This document shows, piece after piece, positions 1 through 8,156 of a stretch of DNA of 64,000 nucleotides. The translations under genes and the position numbers were made by a program. A model generated the notes under the pieces. The model had not been told where the DNA came from. It searched no databases and saw only the letters and a list, made by a program, of their open reading frames with translations. The stretch is from Streptomyces gobiensis. Lineage in GTDB: Bacteria > Actinomycetota > Actinomycetes > Streptomycetales > Streptomycetaceae. The stretch spans positions 3,408,501 through 3,472,500 of the forward strand of contig NZ_CP086120.1 of NCBI RefSeq assembly GCF_021216675.1. Direction: 5' to 3'. Within the stretch, counting starts at the first letter, position 1, and each line of letters opens with the position of its first letter.

Positions 1-2193
1 CCCGCCTCAGCGGCCGACCCGCTGACCGGGACGACCCAGACCTACGGGTACGACGGTGCCTCCCGCCTCACCTCGGTCGGCTACGGCACGAGTGCGGCCA
101 CCCGCACCTTCGCTTACGACGACCTGAGCCGCCTCAGCTCCGACAAGCTGGCCGCCCCGGACGGCACCACCACCGCCTCCGTCGGCTACACCTACGACAC
201 CGCGGACCGCCTGACCGGCAAGTCCACGACCGGCACGGCAGGCTCCGGCGATCACACCTACACCTACGACCACGCCGACCGGCTCACGAGCTGGACGGCC
301 ACGGACGGCACGATCACCGACTACACCTGGGACGCGGCGGGCAACCGCACCGGCGTCGGCACGGACACCGCCACCTATGACGAAAGGAACCGCCTCCTCA
401 CCGCAGGCGCCAAGACCTACACCTGGACCGCCCGCGGCACCCTTACCTCCGTCACCGACGGCACCACCACCCAGTCCACGGCCTACGATGCCCTGGAACG
501 CCTGATCACCAGCGACGGCACCACCTACGCCTACGACGGCCTGGGCCGCCTGGTGAAGCGGGGCACCGCCACCGTCCAGTACGCGGACCAGTCCAACAAC
601 CTGGTTTCCGGCGGCGGCCAGCTCGTCTTCCGCAGCCCGGTGGGCGAGCCCCTGGCCACGGCTGCCTCCGACGGCACGGGCGCCACCGCTGTCCTGTCCG
701 ACCAGCACGACGACGTCACCGGCAACTTCGACCCGGCCACCGGCACCCTGTCCGGCTCCTCGGCCTACTCCCCGTTCGGCAAGTCCACGGCGCAGCAGGG
801 CTCTTCGGGCACGCTGGGCTACCAGGGCGAGTACACCGACCCGGACACGGGCCGGGTGAACATGCACTCCCGCTGGTACGACCCGGAGTCCGGTGGCTTC
901 TCCTCCCGCGACACCTGGACCCTGACCCCCACCCCCTCCATCCAGGCCAACCGCTACACCTACGCAGGCGCCAGCCCCCTGCTGAACACAGACCCGAGCG
1001 GACACTGCTTCGGCCTGTGCGTTGCCGCGGGAGTGGGCGCTGCGGCCGCTGCGGAAGCTTTCGGCTGGTCCGTCTTCGGGGCGGTGGTGGTGCTGGGAAC
1101 GGGTGCGGTCGTCACAGAGGGACTGAACTCCTCGGGCAGCTCCAGCAGCTCGTACACCTCCAGTTGGAGCAGTACTCATTCAGCGACTGAGGCAGCGGTC
1201 CGCGCGCAGGCGGAGGCCATGGAGATTGCTGCCATGCGTGCCGCGCTGAGGGCAGCCCAAGCAGCCGCTGCGGCCGCTGCCGCAGCGGCAGCCGCCAAGG
1301 CCGCCCAGAAAGCCCGAAACAACGGAGGCGGCGGAGGAGGCGGAGGAGGCGGAGGAGGCGCCGGGGGAGCTGGCGCAGCCACTGTAGGCGGAGGGCTGGG
1401 GACACTCGTAGCCCCGATCGTGCCCCGTACACCTCCGCCCCCACCCCCACCGAACTGGCCCAAGATCCTGAAGGATCTGCTCAAGAAGCGGACGCCCCGC
1501 CCACCTTCTGACGCCACGACCGACCCTGAACACGAGCAGTTCGTCGAAGACTCCGCTACCACCGTACGCGGAAGGTTCGAACCCACCGAAGAGGAACTGC
1601 GCGGCTACCTCCGACTGTTCCCAGATCTCGGGGAGAACGAAGACCTCAGGAACGAACTCGGCCTGGGCCCTATGCCCGAGGGCGCACCGGACAACGGCAA
1701 CGACAGCGACTCGGACGACGATCCGTGCTCGCGCCCGCGGAGCGAGCGGTTCCACTATCAGCCCCTCGTCAACGGACGTCCGACAGGGGCCAGTGCACTG
1801 CTGTGCCCGCATGACCTGAAGAAGCCGAACCAGGGTCGTGATGACAACGGGACGCCCTATGTCGCAGGCTTCCCGGAGGAGAATCCTAAGGATGGACGTA
1901 CCTATCGCTTCAACCGGACGCATATCATTGCGGACCGCTTCGGCGGTGAGTGGCGATCGGAGAACTTGTTCACCGGGTACAGAAAGATGAACAAGAGTGG
2001 CATGTTCCGATGCGAGAACAGGATCGCCGCTGAGCTGAATGCAGGAAATCCGGTACTCTACTCCGGGCAGCTAAGTTATTCGGATAAATCGACGCAAATG
2101 CCAGATGCCATCCATATGACGGCTATAACGAAGAGTGGAGTACTCGTCAACACCCCGGTAGCGAACCTGCAGAGGAATGGTCATTCATGTTGA
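1..2193 (+). CDS. RHS-repeat polymorphic toxin, C-terminal part, endonuclease tip (5' end outside window)
   Basis: The reading frame is open from base 1, so the start lies upstream. The first 800 bases encode YD/RHS repeats (YTYD, YDGLGRL-type units). About 829-1010 encodes the RHS-associated core, with RWYDPESGGF, SSRDTW and ending DPSGH. A variable region follows: an Ala-rich run, then a poly-Gly run (about 1240-1370) and a Pro-rich linker, and an acidic stretch. The last ~110 residues (about 1860-2190) resemble the DNA/RNA non-specific endonuclease fold (Endonuclea_NS_2 type), with RTHIIAD (His codon 1921-1923, usual family form RGH) and NLFTGYRKMN. By family knowledge, the RHS shell is exported and the variable tip is the toxin in competition between bacteria. 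The downstream SUKH gene overlaps by 7 nt, as expected for a toxin-immunity pair. Export route and substrate are inferred. Confidence 0.9.
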   Translation, partial: PASAADPLTGTTQTYGYDGASRLTSVGYGTSAATRTFAYDDLSRLSSDKLAAPDGTTTASVGYTYDTADRLTGKSTTGTAGSGDHTYTYDHADRLTSWTATDGTITDYTWDAAGNRTGVGTDTATYDERNRLLTAGAKTYTWTARGTLTSVTDGTTTQSTAYDALERLITSDGTTYAYDGLGRLVKRGTATVQYADQSNNLVSGGGQLVFRSPVGEPLATAASDGTGATAVLSDQHDDVTGNFDPATGTLSGSSAYSPFGKSTAQQGSSGTLGYQGEYTDPDTGRVNMHSRWYDPESGGFSSRDTWTLTPTPSIQANRYTYAGASPLLNTDPSGHCFGLCVAAGVGAAAAAEAFGWSVFGAVVVLGTGAVVTEGLNSSGSSSSSYTSSWSSTHSATEAAVRAQAEAMEIAAMRAALRAAQAAAAAAAAAAAAKAAQKARNNGGGGGGGGGGGGAGGAGAATVGGGLGTLVAPIVPRTPPPPPPPNWPKILKDLLKKRTPRPPSDATTDPEHEQFVEDSATTVRGRFEPTEEELRGYLRLFPDLGENEDLRNELGLGPMPEGAPDNGNDSDSDDDPCSRPRSERFHYQPLVNGRPTGASALLCPHDLKKPNQGRDDNGTPYVAGFPEENPKDGRTYRFNRTHIIADRFGGEWRSENLFTGYRKMNKSGMFRCENRIAAELNAGNPVLYSGQLSYSDKSTQMPDAIHMTAITKSGVLVNTPVANLQRNGHSC

Positions 2194-2717
2194 GCACGGT
2201 CGACGAATTGGAGCGAGCCCTGCCGGGACTGCGCGCCCTGCGCGCCGCTCGGAGCCGGAAGATCAACTGGCCGGAGGTCGTACGTGCGCTGGGCACGGAC
2301 CTGCCCAGTGACTACAAGGAGCTGTGCGAGGCGTACCCGAGCTTCTCCATCGGGGACTTCCTGCTCGTGGCGACTCCTCAGGGGAGTGAGTCCGAGTTCG
2401 CTGTGGAAATGATGGAAGCCCTGGATGTGCTGGAGGACCTGGCCGAGGCCGACATGTCTGGTGGATACGCTCCCTACCCCCGGCCCGGAGGGCTCCTGCA
2501 CTGCGCCGAATCGAGCTCGGGTGACACCTTCTACTGGCGTACGGGCGGAGACGATCCGGATGCCTGGCCTGTGGTGGTGAGCACGCGGAATGATGATTGG
2601 TGGGAGTATGACGAGGGATTCGTCTCGCTCCTGGCGGGGCTGATCTCCGGGGAGGTAACGCCCTGGGGACTTCCGGAGCCGTTCCTTGGCAGTGATGCCG
2701 AGGTGAAGCTGGCGTAA
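2187..2717 (+). CDS. SMI1/KNR4 (SUKH) family immunity protein
   Basis: 176 aa. SUKH-type features include LPSDYKELCEAYPSF near residue 50, followed by GDFLLV, and a later YWRTGG strand. The fold is the most common immunity fold in bacterial polymorphic-toxin loci. The ATG at 2187 lies inside the end of the RHS gene (7-nt overlap) and is preceded by AGAGGAA, which implies translational coupling to the toxin. The likely role is to bind and neutralise the endonuclease tip of the RHS protein inside the producing cell. The family call rests on pattern recognition; the toxin partner is inferred from position only. Confidence 0.8.
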   Translation: MLSTVDELERALPGLRALRAARSRKINWPEVVRALGTDLPSDYKELCEAYPSFSIGDFLLVATPQGSESEFAVEMMEALDVLEDLAEADMSGGYAPYPRPGGLLHCAESSSGDTFYWRTGGDDPDAWPVVVSTRNDDWWEYDEGFVSLLAGLISGEVTPWGLPEPFLGSDAEVKLA

Positions 2718-2863
2718 GGAGTCGAGCCGCGGGGCGTGTGCCGCTGAGGTCAAGGTGCCGGGGTGGTGACGTCGTCGTTGCGGATGTCGGTCAGCTCATG
2801 CGGCTCCAGGGTGCCGTCCGCTGGTTCGGTGAGGAACATCCCCGAAGATCAGGTGACCTGTTG

Positions 2864-3388
2864 ATGTTGCATCAGTTGGAGCAAGCGCTGCCAGCGCTGC
2901 TTGTTCATCGGAAGGGCGAGTCCCGGTCGATCAATTGGGAGATTATTTCTCGGGAAGTGGGAACAGGGTTCCCGTCTGACTTCGTAGAGTTCTCCAATTG
3001 GTACTCGTGTCTGACTCTTGACGACTTCCTTTCAATTCATATCCCGAGGCCAGGAGAGGAGAAATACTTCGTTTCGGGTATTCGTGGGGATATGCGAATC
3101 CTGGGTTCGCTGCGAGACTCCGAAATGTCGCACGGGTATGCACCGTTTCCGGAGCCTGGTGGTCTAATTCTCTGGGGTGATTCATGTGATGGTGATAGAT
3201 TTTACTGGCGTACGACAGAGGAAGGTCCTGATAGTTGGACCATGGTCGTAAGTGGTCGTAACGATGACTGGTGTGAATTCCAGGGAAATCTGACCGAGTA
3301 TTTGGTTGGACTGGTGACGGGGACGGTCCTTCCGGATGGTTTGCCTCCAGACTTTCCCGGTCGAACACCTAGTGTTGAGTCTGACTGA
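2864..3388 (+). CDS. second SUKH-family immunity-like protein (paralogue, lower GC)
   Basis: 174 aa from the ATG at 2864; TTG codons at 2858 and 2861 are possible alternatives and the ribosome site is weak. It aligns end to end with the preceding SUKH protein: both have an INW motif near residue 25, FPSD or LPSD, a DDFL or GDFL strand, the string SGGYAPYP or SHGYAPFP, then FYWRT and RNDDW. The coding DNA is visibly richer in A+T than its neighbours (for example 2940-3260), so it was probably acquired separately and not by recent tandem duplication. It may be an orphan immunity gene against a related toxin. Confidence 0.75.
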   Translation: MLHQLEQALPALLVHRKGESRSINWEIISREVGTGFPSDFVEFSNWYSCLTLDDFLSIHIPRPGEEKYFVSGIRGDMRILGSLRDSEMSHGYAPFPEPGGLILWGDSCDGDRFYWRTTEEGPDSWTMVVSGRNDDWCEFQGNLTEYLVGLVTGTVLPDGLPPDFPGRTPSVESD

Positions 3389-3650
3389 TTGGAGTCAGAA
3401 GCGCAGACCCCTTACGGATACGCGATGACACGATCAACAGTTCCGCTGCCCAGGGGGCGGCGAGCACGTGTACCGGCTGGTGACAGTCGGCTCGTGGTCC
3501 GTTCCGAATGACCCCATCGCTATCTACAGCGACGCTGGCCCGGTGCCGGAGCCTTAGAGCGTGCAGATCAACAAGTTGAGTCCTTGAGCACTTGACACCA
3601 CAGCTCAGGCAGGGCGTTCGAAGGCAAGTTGAATCTCTGCAGGCCCTAAG

Positions 3651-3708
3651 CGACGGTCTCAAAGGCACCGAGGCCCATCCGCGGCCGATCTTCGATGGTG
3701 GCGCTCAC
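3651..3708 (-). pseudogene. Uma2 5'-end remnant, copy 1
   Basis: Read on the minus strand from a GTG at 3708, this encodes VSATIEDRPRMGLGAFETVA, which matches the first residues of the intact Uma2 gene at 4294-4872 (VSATTEDRPQMDLGAFEAIA). Homology stops after about 20 codons, so it is a fragment. The DNA upstream of this start is also shared (see the paired repeat). Confidence 0.75.
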
Positions 3709-3862
3709 CGTGCCCTCCTCGTCCTCTGTCTCCGAGTGTGCCCAGGCCTATCGTACGAGGGGCCGGCGTGGGAGTGAGGTACCCCAGCCTCGGGGCACGG
3801 TCCCCGCCCGGCAAAGGAACCCGGCGATCTTGCCCTGCCGATTGGTAACCACATTCGTCAGG
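3651..3862. repeat. direct repeat, copy 1 of Uma2 5' end plus upstream region
   Basis: About 210 bases that match 4814-5016 at roughly 90 percent identity. The match covers the first ~20 codons of the Uma2 frame and about 150 bases upstream, ending in a shared TAACCACATTCGTCAGG. A 10-base insertion (near 3813) and scattered substitutions distinguish the copies. The shared upstream part probably carries the promoter of the minus-strand nuclease gene. Confidence 0.85.
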
Positions 3863-4178
3863 CATGAATCGGCGGCAGTCGGCTATGCCCGACCTACGCA
3901 AGTGCGCCGGTCCGAGCTGCCGCTCTGCGCAATAACTGGGAACGTGGCGCGCTCGGCGCGGCTCGGTTGCTGCTTCCGGTGGACAGCGACTGGGTCGGGG
4001 AGTCGTCATGGATGGCGGCTGCCACGGTCGTTGCCCCAGCGGCCGAGGCCAGTAAGGGTGGTGGCCGCGACGCATCGTGAGGCCGTCGACGCTGTCGCCC
4101 GGCTGACGCTCACCCCGGATGGTGTGCTGCTGGTTTGAACGGGCTGGCCTGGCACACCAAAACAAGAGTGAGCGACCG

Positions 4179-4203
4179 CCTCCGCACCGCATCGGTGCGG
4201 AGG
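4179..4203. repeat. 25-base palindrome, copy 1 (11-bp arms)
   Basis: Arms CCTCCGCACCG and CGGTGCGGAGG around a 3-base centre. A near-identical palindrome lies at 7947-7971, and the homology continues outside the stem (GAGTGA upstream; GCGAAGCCGTCG about 45 bases downstream). It could act as a terminator for the convergent Uma2 gene, but the shared flanks suggest a small dispersed repeat. Confidence 0.7.
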
Positions 4204-4293
4204 CGATTGGAGGCCACGTTGCGAGGAGGCGGCGAAGCCGTCGACTACGCCAGGACGTTAGGCCAACCCCACATCGTCGGACCGACGTTGCTG

Positions 4294-4872
4294 TCAGCGG
4301 GTGTAGTTCTTGAGCACGTCCGTGTCCAGCGTGATGCCGAGGCCGGGGAGGTCGACAGTGTGGCCGTAGGCGAGGCTGACGACGCTCGCGTACCTTCCGT
4401 TGTCGGGCTCGCTGTGGATGGTGACGGCTCCGGCGTCGCGGTCGATCAGGAGGTACACGGGGATGCCCGTCTCCGCGTAGGCTCGGGGTTTTTCCACGCG
4501 GTCACGCCGGTCGGTGTCGTGATCGTAGGAGGTAACCTCGACGACGCCTAGGACGCCAGAGGCGTCGGCCCACTCCCCTTGCCCGGCGAAGTATTCGGCG
4601 GGAGCCAGTGAGCCGTCCGGCCGTGCGTCGCCGTTGCAGTACGTCTGGACCTTCAGTCCCTGCTCGGGGAACAGCCACAGGTCCGGCCGCTGCTGCATGC
4701 AGATCCGCTGAAGCCAGGCAATGATCTGTCCGTGGTCGCCGTCGGGCACCGGCTTGACTCCGATCTTTCCACTAATGAATTCGAGTCGGACGTCTTCGCG
4801 TGCGGCGGCCTCAGCGATGGCCTCGAAGGCGCCGAGGTCCATCTGCGGCCGATCTTCGGTGGTGGCGCTCAC
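4294..4872 (-). CDS. Uma2 family (DUF820) putative restriction-endonuclease-fold protein
   Basis: 192 aa from a GTG at 4872 with GGAGGG about 8 bases upstream. The Uma2 pattern is clear: LEFISGKIGVKPVPDG near the N-terminus, then RPDGSLAP (core Asp), VVEVTSYDHDTDRRDRVEKP (Glu and later Lys of a PD-(D/E)XK-type centre) and YLLIDRDAG near the end. The length is usual for the family. These genes are very numerous in actinobacteria and cyanobacteria and their biological role is not established. The 5' end is repeated at 3651-3708 and, more decayed, at 11513-11592. Confidence 0.9.
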   Translation of the reverse strand: MSATTEDRPQMDLGAFEAIAEAAAREDVRLEFISGKIGVKPVPDGDHGQIIAWLQRICMQQRPDLWLFPEQGLKVQTYCNGDARPDGSLAPAEYFAGQGEWADASGVLGVVEVTSYDHDTDRRDRVEKPRAYAETGIPVYLLIDRDAGAVTIHSEPDNGRYASVVSLAYGHTVDLPGLGITLDTDVLKNYTR

Positions 4873-5016
4873 CGTGCCCTCCTCGTCCTCTGTCTCCGAG
4901 TGTGCCCAGGCCTATCGTACGAGGGGCCGACGTGGGAGTGAGGTATCCCAGCCTCGGGGCACGGTCCCCGCCCGGCGGCGGTCTTGCCCTGCCGACTGGT
5001 AACCACATTCGTCAGG
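4814..5016. repeat. direct repeat, copy 2 (contains the intact Uma2 start)
   Basis: Partner of 3651-3862. It spans the start of the intact Uma2 gene and about 145 bases upstream. The near identity of non-coding sequence implies a local duplication event that is not very old. Confidence 0.85.
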
Positions 5017-5296
5017 GGACTGACCACCAAGCTCGGCTGTCAAGGTCGCAGGCCTCCTGTCCGTGCCGCTGCACGCGGCAGGCGGTGAGCGAATCGGGAG
5101 CTCGGGTGCGGGGCGGGTGGGTGAGGAACGGTCGGGCAGCGGCCCCTGCTGGCTGCTGCGCCAGGTCCCATCCTGCGGTGTGGCAGAACCCGGTCAGCGA
5201 CCTGATAAGTGGAAGGCAACAAGAGGGTTCCGTCCTGACGCTACGCGCGTATACCTTGTCCGGACCTCAAGCTCCCTACAGGGGCAACACCCTTTC

Positions 5297-6742
5297 ATGA
5301 CAGGACAATTCATGGAACGACGGCATTTCCTGGCCGGAAGCACCGCCGTGGCGGCGGGAGCGGTCCTCGGCGGCCCCTTCCTCGGGGTCGCCAGCGCCTC
5401 GGCCAAGGGCGGTCCCAGGCCCGGCAGCGGCTACGGTGAACTACTGCCGGTGCCGGACCAGCGTGACGGTACGGTACGGCTGCATCTGCCCGAGGGGTTC
5501 TCGTACCGCTCCTTCAGCCCGGCGGGCGAGTCGCTCAGCGACGGTTCTCTCATACCCGGCAACCATGACGGCATGGCCGCCTTCCGGGGCAGCCGGGGCA
5601 GCCGGGGCACCACCGTGCTCGTCCGTAACCACGAACTGGGCGGGCCCGGCGAAGCCTTCGGCACGGAGAAGACCGTCTACGACCCAGCAGCCCGGGGCGG
5701 CACCACCACGCTGGTAGTGACCGGACAAGGCCGGGTTCTGCACAGCGCGGCCAGCCTCAGCGGCACCCAGATGAACTGCTCCGGTGGCCCCATGCCATGG
5801 GGCTCGTGGGTGAGCTGCGAGGAGACCGTCAACGGCCCGGATGTCGGCAATGACTTCACGGGCGGCGACAACAGCCTCCTGTACGAGAAGCACGGCTATC
5901 TCTTCGAGGTGCCCACCGACAAGGCAGCCTCCGCCCGGCCGGTACGGGCCGCCGGGCGCTTCCCGCATGAGTCCGTGGCCTTCGACCCGCACACGGGTGC
6001 GCTCTACGAGTGCGAGGACAACTTCAACTTCCCCTCCGGCTTCTACCGCTACCTGCCGCCGCGCGATCCGAGGACCACGGGCGCGCTCCTGGACGGCGGC
6101 AGGCTCCAGATGCTGGCGGTGCGTGGCGAGGAGAACGCCGACCTCTCGCTCGGCCAACGGCAGGGCGCCACCTACCAGGTGAGCTGGGTGGACATCGACG
6201 ACCCCGACCCGCATTTCGCTCCCGGCACCAGTAATGACGCCGCGCTCCAGGCGGTTGGCGCACAGGGCCGGGCCAAGGGTGCGGCGATATTCTCCCGGCT
6301 GGAGGGCTGCATATACCACCAGGGCACGGTGTACTTCGTCTCCACTCAGGGCGGTGCGACCGCCGAGGGCGACGAGCCGCCCAGCGGCTTCGGCGACGGC
6401 CGTGGTCAGGTGTGGGCGTACGAGCCCCGCACGAGCATGCTCCGGCTGATGTACGAGTCGCCGGACTCGATGACGCTCGACCTGCCGGACAATGTCACGG
6501 CCAGTCCGCGCGGCACCCTCGTGCTGTGTGAGGACGGCGACGGCGACAACTATCTGCGCGGTCTCACCGCCAGCGGATCGATCTTTGACTTCGCACGGAT
6601 GGAGCCCATCGCAGGAGACACGGGAGCCGAGTTCGCGGGCTCGGCCTTCGCCCCCGACGGGCGCACCCTCTTTGTGAACATCCAGTCGAAGGCCGGTGTG
6701 AGCATCGCCATCTGGGGCCCCTGGCACCGCGGCGGCTTCTGA
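5297..6742 (+). CDS. Tat-exported PhoX-like (DUF839) protein
   Basis: 481 aa from the ATG at 5297; an ATG at 5312 preceded by AGGA is equally possible and gives the same protein minus five residues. The N-terminus has a twin-arginine-type signal (ERRHFLAGSTAVAAG) ending near ASASA. The mature part shows DUF839/PhoX hallmarks: VRNHELGG, MNCSGG then GSWVSCEE, GRFPHESVAFD, YECEDNF and, near the C-terminus, LVLCEDGDGDNYLRG. PhoX enzymes are Ca/Fe-dependent alkaline phosphatases, but many family members are uncharacterised, so the activity is a family-level inference. It stands alone; a terminator-like hairpin follows. Confidence 0.88.
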   Translation: MTGQFMERRHFLAGSTAVAAGAVLGGPFLGVASASAKGGPRPGSGYGELLPVPDQRDGTVRLHLPEGFSYRSFSPAGESLSDGSLIPGNHDGMAAFRGSRGSRGTTVLVRNHELGGPGEAFGTEKTVYDPAARGGTTTLVVTGQGRVLHSAASLSGTQMNCSGGPMPWGSWVSCEETVNGPDVGNDFTGGDNSLLYEKHGYLFEVPTDKAASARPVRAAGRFPHESVAFDPHTGALYECEDNFNFPSGFYRYLPPRDPRTTGALLDGGRLQMLAVRGEENADLSLGQRQGATYQVSWVDIDDPDPHFAPGTSNDAALQAVGAQGRAKGAAIFSRLEGCIYHQGTVYFVSTQGGATAEGDEPPSGFGDGRGQVWAYEPRTSMLRLMYESPDSMTLDLPDNVTASPRGTLVLCEDGDGDNYLRGLTASGSIFDFARMEPIAGDTGAEFAGSAFAPDGRTLFVNIQSKAGVSIAIWGPWHRGGF

Positions 6743-6782
6743 GCGGCTACGCGCGGAAGGGGAAGCCACCCACCGAAAAGGC

Positions 6783-6815
6783 CGCGCCGCCGAAACCGCT
6801 CCTTTCGGCGGCGCG
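6783..6815 (+). terminator. terminator hairpin after the PhoX-like gene
   Basis: Perfect 13-bp stem (CGCGCCGCCGAAA / TTTCGGCGGCGCG) with a 7-base loop, 40 bases after the stop, followed by TTCTCC. Between here and 7165 I see no gene. Confidence 0.8.
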
Positions 6816-7165
6816 TTCTCCACCGGATGCCGTGGCGAGCTCGCCCAGGCCACCGCCTCAGCACCGCATGAGTACGGGGCGATTGCAAGCCCAGCGTCCC
6901 ACCTCGTCGGGCGAGACGTCCCCTCCCATCCCCTCCCATCCCCTTCCGTGCCGCACTCAACGAGCAGCTCGATCACCGGTCCCATCACTGCGGCTGCAGT
7001 ATTAACGGCAAAATTTCTGTGCGGGAAACACGAGGCCCCTCACGCCTGATTATTTCCGGCCAGCAGGACATGGGGCCAGACGGGTCGATGGTGCGTCTGG
7101 GGATGGCCGAACGGTCGGCATCATCACGGCCTTCCTGGAATGATCAGCCGGGCGAGGAGGGAGCA

Positions 7166-7513
7166 GTGGACCACACCCCGCGTGGCGGACTGGACCCGGA
7201 TCAGTGGGTCCTTCAGTTCCAGCGAGCTGCGGAACCCGGCCTGCACAGGGAGCTTGCCTCGGAAGAGGATCGGGGCACCTTGCAGGAAATGACCCTCGAT
7301 CACCGCGAGGATGGTGTCTGGGCGGCCGCTTCCTTCTCCATGGCCAGCCATCCTGGGGTCACCTTCGTGTGGAACCAGAAGATCATGCCGGATTTGAGCG
7401 CGGAGTGGGATCCGGACTTCGCTGCCATGCTCTTCAGCACCCATCTCATCGAATGGTTCCACACGGAGGCGAAGAGAAGGTCCCCTGACGCCGACGGCAT
7501 CATCCAGAATTGA
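7166..7513 (+). CDS. hypothetical protein
   Basis: 115 aa. The GTG at 7166 is chosen because GAGGAGGGAG lies just upstream. An earlier in-frame start at 7019 has no ribosome site. The protein is acidic and soluble with no signal peptide; visible features are WVLQFQRAAE near the start, DGVWAAASFSM and TFVWNQKIMPDL in the middle, and an ALFSTHLIEWF helix near the end. I do not recognise the family. Its position among toxin, immunity and decayed genes makes a small immunity-type protein possible, but nothing in the sequence proves it. Confidence 0.6.
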   Translation: MDHTPRGGLDPDQWVLQFQRAAEPGLHRELASEEDRGTLQEMTLDHREDGVWAAASFSMASHPGVTFVWNQKIMPDLSAEWDPDFAAMLFSTHLIEWFHTEAKRRSPDADGIIQN

Positions 7514-7736
7514 CTGGGGATCCTGCGGAGCGAAGTCCAGGGCGCTCGAAAGGTGCCCTGGCGTGCCGCCCACTGCCGAAGCCTGCAGCCGCTGTGAGCC
7601 AAGCAGCGTCAGATCGACGGAGACGAAATAGGCGTTCTGCCATGTCCGTTCGGAGAAGCCAGCGTCACAAGGGTCCTCCTTGGCAGAATCAAGGCGGGTG
7701 CCTTCGACCGCTTCAGCCATGCTTGAGGTGTTGCAT
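7514..7736. other. intergenic stretch without recognisable gene
   Basis: Open frames exist here on both strands but lack ribosome sites and recognisable domains. Nothing assigned. Confidence 0.4.
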
Positions 7737-7943
7737 GTGATCACGTTCGGTTGGCAGGAGTCGTCCTTCATTAGCGGTGACGGCAATACCAACTGTGTCG
7801 AGCTTGCCACTGGCGTTGTGCGCGCCCTCCACCTGCGCGAGAGCTACCGTCCGGACGAGATACTTATCGCCACCCGCCCGGCAACGCGATCCCTCCTGCC
7901 CGCACAAAAGCCGGAGACCTTGACTACCTCGCCCGGTGAGTGA
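7737..7943 (+). CDS. DUF397-like small protein, possibly degenerate
   Basis: 68 aa from a GTG at 7737 with TTGAGGTG upstream; an ATG at 7719 is an alternative. The N-terminal half follows the DUF397 pattern: WQESSFISGDGNTNCVEL, then a valine-rich strand, then LRES in place of the usual VRDSK. The typical DUF397 ending (F..W..F) is missing, so the C-terminus may be altered. In Streptomyces, DUF397 genes normally sit beside an XRE-type helix-turn-helix regulator gene, which is absent here. This is therefore likely an orphan or a remnant. Confidence 0.55.
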   Translation: MITFGWQESSFISGDGNTNCVELATGVVRALHLRESYRPDEILIATRPATRSLLPAQKPETLTTSPGE

Positions 7944-7946
7944 CTG

Positions 7947-7971
7947 CCTCCGCACCGCACCGGTGCGGAGG
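7947..7971. repeat. 25-base palindrome, copy 2
   Basis: Same 11-bp arms as 4179-4203 with one centre difference (CAC for CAT). It begins right after the stop of the DUF397-like gene, so it may now serve as its terminator. Flanking bases also match copy 1. Confidence 0.7.
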
Positions 7972-8156
7972 CCATTGCATGACGTGTTGCGGGTCTGCGA
8001 AGCCGTCGGTCGTTCCGGATCGGCCCACCCTCCCCGCCGCGACGGTCTGCCAAGGGTCCTCGCTACCGTGGCGCCCTCGACGACTCTCCTCCCTCAAGGG
8101 AGGGAGATTCTCGCGGCTCGCGCCGTGATCTTTCCTGGTATCCACGGAGGTATTCG

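Larger units (their letters stand above)
3389..4178. other. gene-poor decayed region
   Basis: No convincing complete gene. A short frame at 3459-3557 reads like the end of a protein (ends SDAGPVPEP then TAG) but has no start or recognisable domain. The rest consists of a copy of the Uma2 5' end and its upstream DNA (separate entry) and about 270 bases that I cannot assign. Overlapping open frames here on both strands lack ribosome sites and look like GC-driven shadows. Confidence 0.5.

Noticed and set aside
3695..4313. Several overlapping plus-strand genes in the decayed region
   Set aside because: Frames start inside the Uma2-derived repeat, lack ribosome sites and show no domains.
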